Positions 55,907 to 64,000 of a stretch of 64,000 nucleotides of DNA are shown here, one piece after another; positions within the stretch are counted from its first letter, which is position 1; the number at the start of each line of letters is the position of its first letter. The notes beneath the pieces are model-generated. The model had not been told where the DNA came from. It saw only the letters and a program-made list of their open reading frames with translations, and ran no database searches. This stretch comes from Armatimonadota bacterium (GTDB taxonomy: Bacteria > Cloacimonadota > Cloacimonadia > Cloacimonadales > TCS61), in the NCBI GenBank assembly GCA_013203665.1, contig JABMPU010000066.1:1-64000 (forward strand), written 5' to 3'. Made by a program: the position numbers and the translations under genes.

Positions 55907-56638
55907 TCACCAAATATTGCATGTTTTTAAAAATTTAGTGCCCTTCGAATTTATTATTAAAAAGTTTTTTCTACATTCTATCAAAATATGATCAAAAGTA
56001 TATTCGTATCCTGGAAAACCATCCCAATAATGAATCAACTTTTCATTTAAATAATCACTTGCCTTTGAAAAATTGAGTAATGTTGAGGGTAAGTTATCAT
56101 AGATTAACAACCAGTTTGAGTAATATTTTTTAAATCTTTTCTTATTTAGTTTATCAAGTTTGGATACAATACAATCCCACATCCCTACAGACCATTCCAT
56201 TTCTACACTATCACCAACCAAAGGTGGTCCAATTAATTTATTCTTAGATGCCTTTAAAATTCTTAAAATTTCTTTTCTACTTCTTTTAGGTGAACCCCAT
56301 CGAAATAATGACGGCGTTATATTAGAATTTGGAAAATATTTATCTCGAAGTACCAAAGCCCAAGCGTACTGTTCTGGAATAGCCTCAGTAAATTCTATAC
56401 CTATATCATTAGTATTAAGCTGTAACTGAAAATCTGGTTTATCTCTATTTTCTAAAGCTATTGGATATTGAAGAAAATTGTTTTCACTATATGTTGATAA
56501 CATATGACAAATAGACCAAATTTCTGTATGTTCTGTTTTTCTCCCTTTTGTTCTTGCAGGCATTTTTACTTCAATTAATTTCAATATTGAAAACAACTGA
56601 TCTTCAGAATCAGCATATATTTTTTTTAGCTTTTCCAT
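55907..56638 (-). CDS. Hypothetical protein, possible degenerate PD-(D/E)XK nuclease-like
   Basis: 243 aa; 'KPDFQLQLNTNDIGIEFTEAIPEQYAWAL' (PD...ExT). Confidence 0.55.
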   Translation of the reverse strand: MEKLKKIYADSEDQLFSILKLIEVKMPARTKGRKTEHTEIWSICHMLSTYSENNFLQYPIALENRDKPDFQLQLNTNDIGIEFTEAIPEQYAWALVLRDKYFPNSNITPSLFRWGSPKRSRKEILRILKASKNKLIGPPLVGDSVEMEWSVGMWDCIVSKLDKLNKKRFKKYYSNWLLIYDNLPSTLLNFSKASDYLNEKLIHYWDGFPGYEYTFDHILIECRKNFLIINSKGTKFLKTCNIW

Positions 56639-56674
56639 ACGAACAACCTTTTGAAGTTTAACTTCTCAATTGCT

Positions 56675-56700
56675 TTCCAACGCTGGAGCATTGGAACGAG
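56675..56700. repeat. Hairpin repeat copy 2 (reverse complement of 27768-27793)
   Basis: ttccaacgctggagcattggaacgag. Confidence 0.88.
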
Positions 56701-56714
56701 AAGCATTCCTTTTA

Positions 56715-57629
56715 TTAAATCTTCCGGATTCCAACATTACTAGTTTTAGTTTTGATGATTTCGATAAAATTCGGATTTTGTGAAAAATTTTTCTCCATCA
56801 AATCAGCTATTTCATCAATTTTGTTTTCAGCACATACAGCAAAAACAGATGAGCCGCCACCGCTGATATTGAATCCTAAAGCACCTGCATCCAGTATTTT
56901 TTTCTTTATTTTATAATATTCTGGAATCGCTGCACCTCGAATTGGTTCAGCAACATAATCAATAGAAATTGCTTTACCGAATTCTTCGATGTCTTTCGTA
57001 TGAATTGCGTGAATCACACTGGAACAATGTGCAATTTGCTCCTTGAGTTTTTCTTCTCCGATATCATAAGTGATAAATCCTCTTGTTGTTCGCTGGTTTT
57101 TCTTCATAATAGCCAGAACAATGGGGAATTCGGAAATTTTTAATTTCAAAACTTCAATCGGATTGTAACTTTTTATCAGAACAAATCCTCCCAAAACAGA
57201 TGCTGCAACATTATCTGCATGTGGAGATCCTCCAGAAGCAACTTCACCCCTGCGAGCAATATCGATCATTTCGTTACCAGAAAGATTCAAATCAAGGAGT
57301 TTATTCAGCCCGAAAACACACGCTGCTGCAGAAGCTCCGGTTGTTCCCAATCCGCAACCGGAAGGCATTTTTTTGATAATTTCTAAACTAACTCCAAACG
57401 AAATATTTTTTCTTTTCAATAATTCCGAAATCGCAAGTCCAGCAGTATTTTCATCAATTGCAACCGGAATATTCTGATTATCCCCAATAATTTTGATCAC
57501 AATTTTTTTAGAATTATTTAATCCGATTTTAATTTCATCACACGGTTCATCCAATGATAAAGCAAAAATATCATATCCAGGTCCAACATTACCAATCGTA
57601 GCTTGTACTCTAAGATGAATTTCTCTCAA
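56715..57629 (-). CDS. thrB: Homoserine kinase
   Basis: GHMP kinase: 'ATIGNVGPGYDIFALSLD', 'KKMPSGCGLGTTGASAAACVFGLN', 'LGFNISGGGSSVFAVC'. Confidence 0.93.
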   Translation of the reverse strand: MREIHLRVQATIGNVGPGYDIFALSLDEPCDEIKIGLNNSKKIVIKIIGDNQNIPVAIDENTAGLAISELLKRKNISFGVSLEIIKKMPSGCGLGTTGASAAACVFGLNKLLDLNLSGNEMIDIARRGEVASGGSPHADNVAASVLGGFVLIKSYNPIEVLKLKISEFPIVLAIMKKNQRTTRGFITYDIGEEKLKEQIAHCSSVIHAIHTKDIEEFGKAISIDYVAEPIRGAAIPEYYKIKKKILDAGALGFNISGGGSSVFAVCAENKIDEIADLMEKNFSQNPNFIEIIKTKTSNVGIRKI

Positions 57630-58504
57630 ATCAATCCTCGTTTTATCATTATGGACTTTAGTTTTTTTGTTTTTTCTTCACCCAATTCAGTTAAAGGCAA
57701 TCTCACGCTTCCTGCAGGTAAATTCATAAGATTCAAAGCCCGTTTTGCAGCCATAGGATTAGTTTCAAAACGTATAGCTTCAAACAGATCATAATATTCA
57801 AGATGTAATTTTTTAGCTTTTTCAAAATCTCCTGCCAAAGCAAATTCCAGCATATCCTTCATAACTTTGGGAACAACATTTCCCGAAACCGTAAAAGAAC
57901 CACTTCCGCCAAAACAAACCAAAGGATAAGCAGTAGTATCTTTTCCCGTGAAAACATCAAAATCCTCATCTTTAGTAAGACAGATGACTTTTGCCAGATG
58001 GTCGAGCTTCTTGTTTCCATCTTTGATTCCAACGATATTAGGATGCTTTGCAAGCTTTGCAGTGATTTCCGGAGCCATATTTATTCCTGTTCTACCTTCT
58101 GCATTATGCAAAATAATTGGGATTTCCGAAACATCTGCAAGTTTTTCAAAAAACTTCATAACTCCGTCAGGTTTTGGTAACACAAAATAGGGGGAATAAA
58201 CGCATAGATAATCTGCCCCAAGATCTGTGAATTCTTTTGCACGTTCAATTCCTTTCCACAAACTCATCACACACAAATCCGGAGCGATTTTCGCTTTTCC
58301 TTTTGATTCTTTTACGACAATTTCTAAAACACGGTTGACTTCTTTATCTGTTAAGAGGGTGTTTTCTCCGGTTACTCCCAGAGGAGCAATACCGTGAATT
58401 CCAGCTTCCAATTGTTTTTGCACCAATAATTTCAAACCATCTTCGTCCAAAGATAGGTCTTTTTTAAATGGTGTGATTAGTAGTGTGTATGCACCTTTTT
58501 GCAT
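57626..58504 (-). CDS. dapA: 4-hydroxy-tetrahydrodipicolinate synthase
   Basis: 'GIAPLGVTGENTLLTDKE', 'YLCVYSPYFVLP', 'IPIILHNAEGRTGINM', 'IVGIKDGNKKLDHL'. Confidence 0.88.
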   Translation of the reverse strand: MQKGAYTLLITPFKKDLSLDEDGLKLLVQKQLEAGIHGIAPLGVTGENTLLTDKEVNRVLEIVVKESKGKAKIAPDLCVMSLWKGIERAKEFTDLGADYLCVYSPYFVLPKPDGVMKFFEKLADVSEIPIILHNAEGRTGINMAPEITAKLAKHPNIVGIKDGNKKLDHLAKVICLTKDEDFDVFTGKDTTAYPLVCFGGSGSFTVSGNVVPKVMKDMLEFALAGDFEKAKKLHLEYYDLFEAIRFETNPMAAKRALNLMNLPAGSVRLPLTELGEEKTKKLKSIMIKRGLI

Positions 58505-58598
58505 TTTAACTCCTTTTTTATTTTAAGAAATCTTCTTGTGTGGGTGTTGCAGGTTGTTTTTTTCATTTATCTTAAAGTCCATATTTCTTCAAAGTCTC

Positions 58599-60338
58599 TT
58601 ACTTCGGTTCACCTTTTTCGTTCCAGCCACGAATTTCATAAACCTTTTGAACTAATTCATTGAATAATTCTTTATCCAATACTTTTCCTTTCATAAAGCC
58701 GGAAGGAGCAACCTCTTTGAAAAATCTTTCAGGTAAAATATCATCCGTGCATTTTCGTCCATTTCGCAGGTTATATCTTCGAGCCAAGTCTGTAATTCTT
58801 GCTCCCACTTGCCGCAAAGAATTTTCTGAATGATCCAAACCTGTAGCTGCATTCAAAAGAGGAGCCAATCTATCCAAACCAAGCGGAACGAAGTCGCAGA
58901 TCACTAAACAGTTTCTCGCATTTATTTCATTCTGACCATCCACTACAGCAGCGGGAATATCCTCTATCTTGAAGTCGGGACCCATTTCAGCTTCCGTGCA
59001 CCAGAGGCGCGTGTGACTGGCAAAATCGGAAACCGAAACTGAAACTCCCATCGTTAAACAACCCAAAGGATTCACACCGGAAATTTCCATTCCAAAAACA
59101 TTGATGGCAAATTCTTCACTTCCTTTTCCGATTTTCTGAGATGCTATTCTGCTTCCATCAGCAAAGATAGCTCCAACTCTTTCTTTTTTCACCATCATTT
59201 TTAGAAATTCCTGTTGAGCTTTGGCATTTCCCCATTTCAATTCCAGACCTTTCCAATTATCGATCAATCCTTTCTCAAAGCATTCCATCGCAAATGAACA
59301 GGTCACTCCGGCACTGATGGTATCTAATCCAAGATCGTTGCAAATTTCGTTGGAGATTGTTACTTCTTTGATATCGGATATTTCGCAGCCGGAACCGAGG
59401 AAAGCAGTTGTTTCATATTCAGGTCCTTCTATTTCGTGTCCATCCCATCTTGCCCATTTGGAACAGCGGATCGCACAATTGAAGCAGCTCGTATCCTCCC
59501 AATTCAGTTCTTTTCGTGCAGTTTCAGAAGTAATTCCTTCGAACTCATCATAAGTGCATTTCTGGAAATTTTTGGTGGGAAGGAACTCATTTTCCTGTCC
59601 ACTTCGAACACACTTCATTGTTCCTTTAACACGTCGAAATTTCACTCCATCATTATCGAGGATATCCTTTGTAAATTGTAGATTGATTTTTTTAAATTTC
59701 TCTTTATCAAAATATTTTATTTCAGTGTTTCCATCCACAACTACAGCTTTCAGATTTTTTGAACCCATCACCGCACCGAGTCCACCTCTTCCAAACTGAC
59801 GATGTTTATCGATTCCGATGCAGGCTATCTTAGATAGATTTTCACCTGCTTGTCCAATTGCTGCAATCCTAGGATTTGTCCCTGGATGAAATTTTAGTAA
59901 TTCATCATTTGTTTGGAAAATTCCTTTTCCCCATAAATCCATTGCATTTAGAATTGCGATCTTTTCATCAGCCAAATAGATATAAACTGGTCTGGAAGAT
60001 TTTCCGGTTATGATCAGATAATCGTAGCCTGCACGCTTCAAAGCCGGTCCGAAATTCCCACCACAATGACAGTCGTGTATCGAACCAGTGAGAGGAGAAC
60101 GGCTGACCAATGTTGTACGAGCACTTGTCTGGATTTTTGTTCCGGTGAAAGGACCATTAACAAAAATCAATGGATTCTCTGCTCCTAATGGTTCAGGATT
60201 GGGTGCGATTTTATCAAGCAACGCAAAACCTAACCCTTTCCCACCAACGTAATCCTGAAGTAGTCTTTTATCTGTTTGCTCTATTTCATGAGTTCCGTCA
60301 GTTAAATTAATGTATATACATTTTCCAGTATAAGACAT
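58599..60338 (-). CDS. Aldehyde ferredoxin oxidoreductase (tungstopterin) family
   Basis: 'DYVGGKGLGFALLDKIAP', 'ARTTLVSRSPLTGSIHDCHCGGNFGPALKRAGYDYLIITGKSSRPVYIYL', 'DTSCFNCAIRCSKW' [4Fe-4S]. Confidence 0.95.
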   Translation of the reverse strand: MSYTGKCIYINLTDGTHEIEQTDKRLLQDYVGGKGLGFALLDKIAPNPEPLGAENPLIFVNGPFTGTKIQTSARTTLVSRSPLTGSIHDCHCGGNFGPALKRAGYDYLIITGKSSRPVYIYLADEKIAILNAMDLWGKGIFQTNDELLKFHPGTNPRIAAIGQAGENLSKIACIGIDKHRQFGRGGLGAVMGSKNLKAVVVDGNTEIKYFDKEKFKKINLQFTKDILDNDGVKFRRVKGTMKCVRSGQENEFLPTKNFQKCTYDEFEGITSETARKELNWEDTSCFNCAIRCSKWARWDGHEIEGPEYETTAFLGSGCEISDIKEVTISNEICNDLGLDTISAGVTCSFAMECFEKGLIDNWKGLELKWGNAKAQQEFLKMMVKKERVGAIFADGSRIASQKIGKGSEEFAINVFGMEISGVNPLGCLTMGVSVSVSDFASHTRLWCTEAEMGPDFKIEDIPAAVVDGQNEINARNCLVICDFVPLGLDRLAPLLNAATGLDHSENSLRQVGARITDLARRYNLRNGRKCTDDILPERFFKEVAPSGFMKGKVLDKELFNELVQKVYEIRGWNEKGEPK

Positions 60339-60360
60339 TCATTTCCTCCGTATTTTATTA

Positions 60361-60494
60361 AACCTTGCGAATAGTCGAAGACCTTCGCAATGGTTGAATT
60401 TGTAAATCGAGCAGCTTGCTCGATACTCAATTTTATAGCTTGCTGGTATCAGATAAACTATAAATTATGAAAGTTCACGACCAGGCTGGTCGTG
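60361..60494. repeat. Run of three short hairpins (aaccttgcgaa..ttcgcaatggtt; atcgagca-gct-tgctcgat; cacgaccag-g-ctggtcgtg)
   Basis: Direct reading between hom and AOR genes. Confidence 0.75.
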
Positions 60495-60511
60495 CTACTT
60501 CACAGATGATT

Positions 60512-61525
60512 CTATTTACTTCTATGAATACTTAAAATATCGGTCAGAATAGAAAATCCCGTTTCAATCTTTCCAGCTCCGGGACCTACTATTGTTACAT
60601 CTCCAAGCAGATCGGTAGAGAACGTTAAAGCATTCGTTGCACCCATCACTCCTGCAAGCGGATGAGAAAGATCTATCATTTCGGGAGCTACAGAACCTGT
60701 AACTTTACCATCTTTTTTCTCAACCGTTCCGATTAGCTTCCAACGCGCATTTTGTTCTTTTGCTTTTTTAATGTCATCGGAAGTGATTTTTGTGATGCCT
60801 TCGCAGGAAACATCAGATATTTCTAAAGATGCTCCCATTACGATATTTGCCAGGATAGTTACTTTTCCACGGGCATCATATCCTTCCACATCTCCGGTTG
60901 GGTCTGCTTCCGCATAACCAAGTTCCTGAGCAACTTTAAGCACTTCATCGTAATCCATTCCCTTTTCCATTTCAGAAAGCATATAATTTGTAGTTCCATT
61001 TAGGATACCACAAATTTTGGAAATTACACATCCTGCAAGTGGTCCGTCAATTAAGTTTATTACCGGAGTTCCGGCACAGACAGTTCCTTCGATCAAAAAC
61101 TGTACTCCGTTCTTATCAGCGAGTTTTTTCATTTCCGGATACTTAAGAGCTGCCGGTCCTTTGTTGCTTGTCACAACATGTTTTCCAGATTCAAGTGCAG
61201 CTTTACAGTGTTCGATCGCTGGTCCGCCGGTATTCAAATCCGTAAAAGTAAGCTCGCAAAGAACATCGGCATTACATTCTTTGATAAGTTTGATATTATC
61301 CCAATCAACCACATCTTTTGTGAATTTCTTTTTTGCCTTTGCTTGTTCCAGTATAAAAGGAATATCCAATCCATCAGGATTATAAACATTACCATTTACA
61401 AAATCTGCAACTGCTACGATGTTGAAATCAAAATCGTATTTTTTCTTTAAATAATCTTTTTTCTTCAACAGGATTTCACAAATTCCCTGTCCTACTGTTC
61501 CAAAACCTAAAAGTGCTAATTTCAT
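60512..61525 (-). CDS. hom: Homoserine dehydrogenase
   Basis: Start ATG 61525 'MKLALLGFGTVGQGICEILLKKKDYL'; 'GTTNYMLSEMEKGMDYDEVLKVAQELGYAEADPTGDVEGYDARGKVTILANI'. Confidence 0.94.
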   Translation of the reverse strand: MKLALLGFGTVGQGICEILLKKKDYLKKKYDFDFNIVAVADFVNGNVYNPDGLDIPFILEQAKAKKKFTKDVVDWDNIKLIKECNADVLCELTFTDLNTGGPAIEHCKAALESGKHVVTSNKGPAALKYPEMKKLADKNGVQFLIEGTVCAGTPVINLIDGPLAGCVISKICGILNGTTNYMLSEMEKGMDYDEVLKVAQELGYAEADPTGDVEGYDARGKVTILANIVMGASLEISDVSCEGITKITSDDIKKAKEQNARWKLIGTVEKKDGKVTGSVAPEMIDLSHPLAGVMGATNALTFSTDLLGDVTIVGPGAGKIETGFSILTDILSIHRSK

Positions 61526-61697
61526 TTTTTTATTCTCCTTTAATTTTTTAGCAATGAACCCGCCTTCGTTACACTTCGTCGTGGCAGGCAAAACAAACAA
61601 TTACTAACAAAGAGTTTAATTTTTTTTACCGCGAAGATACCAAGACACAAAGAATGATTTTTAGATTTTTCCCTTTGTGGCTTTGAGTCTTAGTGGC

Positions 61698-62918
61698 TTA
61701 CAATTTGCTTTTTATACAACTCGAAAGTCTCTTTACTGCTTCAGCAAGCTGTTCTTTTGAAGCAAATGAAAAATTGATTCTCATATGGTTTTTACTCGAA
61801 TTTTCACCGTAAAAAGTGCTGCCCGGAACAAAGGCAACTTTGAATTTCAGCGCTTCATAAAATAATTCGTAAGTATCGATGTGCTCAGGAACAGTAACCC
61901 AGAGAAAAAGCCCACCTTCCGGTTTTGTCCAGGTTACTCCCATCTTAGCAGGAAAATATTTTTCCATTGTTTGAAGGAAAACTTTGAGCTTTTCACGATA
62001 ATAGTTTCTGCATTTTTCCAGGTGAGGTTCATAGTTCATTTCAGTTAGAAAAGCAGTACACATATCCTGATTATATTTTGGTGTATTAAGCACATTTCCT
62101 TCTTTGATATTGATCATTCGTGCAATCACATCTTTAGGACCGATATTAAACCCAACTCGAATTCCGGGACAGAACAATTTGGAGAAAGTGTATAATCCGA
62201 TTACGTTTCCTTCCTCCCGCCTTTGATCGAGCTCGAAAATCGAAGGAATTGTTTTTCCGTAATATCTAAGATCACGATACGGACTGTCTTCTATAATTGG
62301 AATATCATATTCATAACTCAAATCAAGGAGAGCTTCTCTTTTTTCCAAACTCATTGTTATGCCGGATGGATTTTGGAAATCCGGAACAACATAAATAAAC
62401 TTTGGTTTTTTATCCTGTTTTTGCAGCTCTTTTATTTTTTTCAGATATGAAGCAACATCAGGACCATCCTCTTCAATATCGAAACCGATAAACTCAGGTC
62501 TCTGAAGCTGAAAAGCGACGATTGCTCCAGCAAATGTCGGACGGTCTACAAAAACAATATCACCAGGATTCAGAAAAAGTCTACCTGTAATATCCAACCC
62601 ATGCTGACCTGAAGAAGTAATCATTATATTTTCTTCTGAAACATCGATGTTATCCCTTTTTAAGAATTTGATTATTGCTTCGAGCAAACTGCTTTCGCCT
62701 TTGATATTTGTGTATTGGAAAATTGTATCGAGATTTTCTAGTAGAAGTTTTTGAGAAGCATTTCTCATATCTTCTTTAGGAAACATTTCCGGTGAAGGCA
62801 ATCCTCCTGCTAAAGAGATAATTTCAGGATCGCTTAAAAGTGCGAAAAGTTTTCCGATCGAATAACCACCGTATCCTTTTAAATTATCGGAAAATTGTGA
62901 ATTCCAGTTTTTTTTCAA
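61698..62918 (-). CDS. PLP-dependent aminotransferase (class I/II, MocR/LysN-like)
   Basis: 'ISLAGGLPSPEMFPKEDMRNA', 'YVVPDFQNPSGITMSLEKREALLDLSYEYDIPIIEDSPYRDLRYYGK', 'YTFSKLFCPGIRVGF'. Confidence 0.9.
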   Translation of the reverse strand: MKKNWNSQFSDNLKGYGGYSIGKLFALLSDPEIISLAGGLPSPEMFPKEDMRNASQKLLLENLDTIFQYTNIKGESSLLEAIIKFLKRDNIDVSEENIMITSSGQHGLDITGRLFLNPGDIVFVDRPTFAGAIVAFQLQRPEFIGFDIEEDGPDVASYLKKIKELQKQDKKPKFIYVVPDFQNPSGITMSLEKREALLDLSYEYDIPIIEDSPYRDLRYYGKTIPSIFELDQRREEGNVIGLYTFSKLFCPGIRVGFNIGPKDVIARMINIKEGNVLNTPKYNQDMCTAFLTEMNYEPHLEKCRNYYREKLKVFLQTMEKYFPAKMGVTWTKPEGGLFLWVTVPEHIDTYELFYEALKFKVAFVPGSTFYGENSSKNHMRINFSFASKEQLAEAVKRLSSCIKSKL

Positions 62919-62959
62919 AATATATTCCTTTTTTTCAAAGCTTGAAGGTTTTAAAATAT

Positions 62960-64000
62960 TTAATAAGAACTTCCTCCAAAGAAAACTTTAATTCCTTTTT
63001 TCATCATGTCTCTACCATCTTTTGAGGCTTGAAGTGCTTTGTAGAAAATTACATCGCCAATTTTTTCTGCGTTTGCATTCCGCTCATCTTCAGAAAGAAA
63101 ATATGTTGCCATCGTATCCATTTCGCGGGCTGTTCCATCGCTCTCATATTTATAAGTCATATCAGTTCCGCTTTCCAAGACTTTATGCATATCCTCTGTC
63201 CAATTGAAATCAGCAACACCAAGATCTGGATTAATGTAAATATGAGCAGCTAGGCTGACGCCTTTAATTCCACTTTCTTTCAGCTCTTTTGCACATTGAA
63301 TGAAATTCTCCGGACTTACACCATTACCGATATTTATCTCATATAAAGGTGAAGTCATATCATCGCGGAGATATTCTTTCATAATATTCAGAAGTATCCT
63401 GAACTGCATCAAATTTTGAGTAGCCAGCAGCATAGAAATTTTTATATGAAGATTAGGAATATCTCTTCCATAATAACAAATTGCTACAATTGTGCTCCAG
63501 CTTGGATTCAGGAAGAAATCTCCACCGGTTGCCAAGGCTGTTCTGGTTATTCCATCCAAATAAATAAGATGATTGTCATTCGCTACTTCAATCCCACCAA
63601 AATTACCAAAGAAAGTTCCCTGGTTTTTCAGTATTAGATTTGATAATCCATTTCCAGCATCTGCTCGTACGAATTTTTTCCCAGTTAGCTTTTCAAGTTC
63701 CACGAATCTTTTTTCCGGTTGAGGAATTCCAATCAAATTTGTACTGCAAAATTTTGAGCCTTTCATAATATTTTCTGCCATTGTCAATGTTGCCATCAAA
63801 TCACCATTATAAACATAATTATCTGTGAGAGCAACAACAGAGATAAATTCAGACGGTACAAAACAAGGCTGATTTGTGCTCGCACTTAGAGCAATTCTTT
63901 TCATTGCATGATGGGTAACCGGGGCTCCCTGCCAACCGGAAACCTGGGCAGTGGCAACACCGAAATTATCATTATAGGAAATGTTATTTTCTTTTTCATA
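62960..64000 (-). CDS. Conserved hypothetical protein (partial; continues beyond right edge)
   Basis: The frame of track ORF 62960-63904 stays open to 64000: ...YEKENNISYNDNFGVATAQVSGWQGAPVTHHAMKRIALSASTNQPC..., so the ATG at 63904 is internal. Confidence 0.75.
   Translation of the reverse strand, partial: YEKENNISYNDNFGVATAQVSGWQGAPVTHHAMKRIALSASTNQPCFVPSEFISVVALTDNYVYNGDLMATLTMAENIMKGSKFCSTNLIGIPQPEKRFVELEKLTGKKFVRADAGNGLSNLILKNQGTFFGNFGGIEVANDNHLIYLDGITRTALATGGDFFLNPSWSTIVAICYYGRDIPNLHIKISMLLATQNLMQFRILLNIMKEYLRDDMTSPLYEINIGNGVSPENFIQCAKELKESGIKGVSLAAHIYINPDLGVADFNWTEDMHKVLESGTDMTYKYESDGTAREMDTMATYFLSEDERNANAEKIGDVIFYKALQASKDGRDMMKKGIKVFFGGSSY

Noticed and set aside
1-64000. CRISPR array, tRNA, rRNA
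   Set aside because: No regularly spaced identical repeats with unique spacers, no recognisable T-arm/anticodon arm structures, and no rRNA-like segments found by eye. A tRNAscan/Infernal run would be needed to be definitive.

Overview
AT-rich 64 kb chromosomal window. It is probably from a Candidatus Cloacimonadota-like or related FCB-group bacterium, inferred from type-A C-terminal sorting domains (YPNPFNP...), right-handed beta-helix surface proteins and a Bat operon; taxonomy is not verified. Most of the window is compact, co-directional housekeeping gene content: mtnA plus class II aldolase plus MTA/SAH/5'-dAdo deaminase, ppdK, tldD/tldE, der-plsY, purF, an rfaE2-rseC-folB-folK-glmU(N-domain)-HIT-LytR_C-rsfS-argS run, a complete moxR/DUF58/batABCDE-type operon, pgsA, an LPP20/COG3014/LpoB-like trio, a four-subunit 2-oxoacid:ferredoxin oxidoreductase, and an aspartate-family group (aminotransferase, hom, AOR, dapA, thrB). 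Large secreted proteins (9xFn3 plus beta-helix lipoprotein, beta-helix plus sorting domain, C10 peptidase plus sorting domain, PKD plus FGE-sulfatase lipoprotein) sit between the operons. The main accessory area is ~15.0-17.5 kb: a possible R-M methylase C-terminal remnant, a HEPN-like RxxxxH protein and a small-protein/GNAT toxin-antitoxin-like pair, bracketed by palindromic repeats. A second standout is a 774-aa STAS/unassigned/aminoglycoside-phosphotransferase-like fusion. At least six families of short dispersed or palindromic intergenic repeats recur; several supply stop codons or false N-terminal extensions to neighbouring ORFs. No tRNA, rRNA or CRISPR array was recognised. All calls come from reading sequence and translations only; no database search was run.
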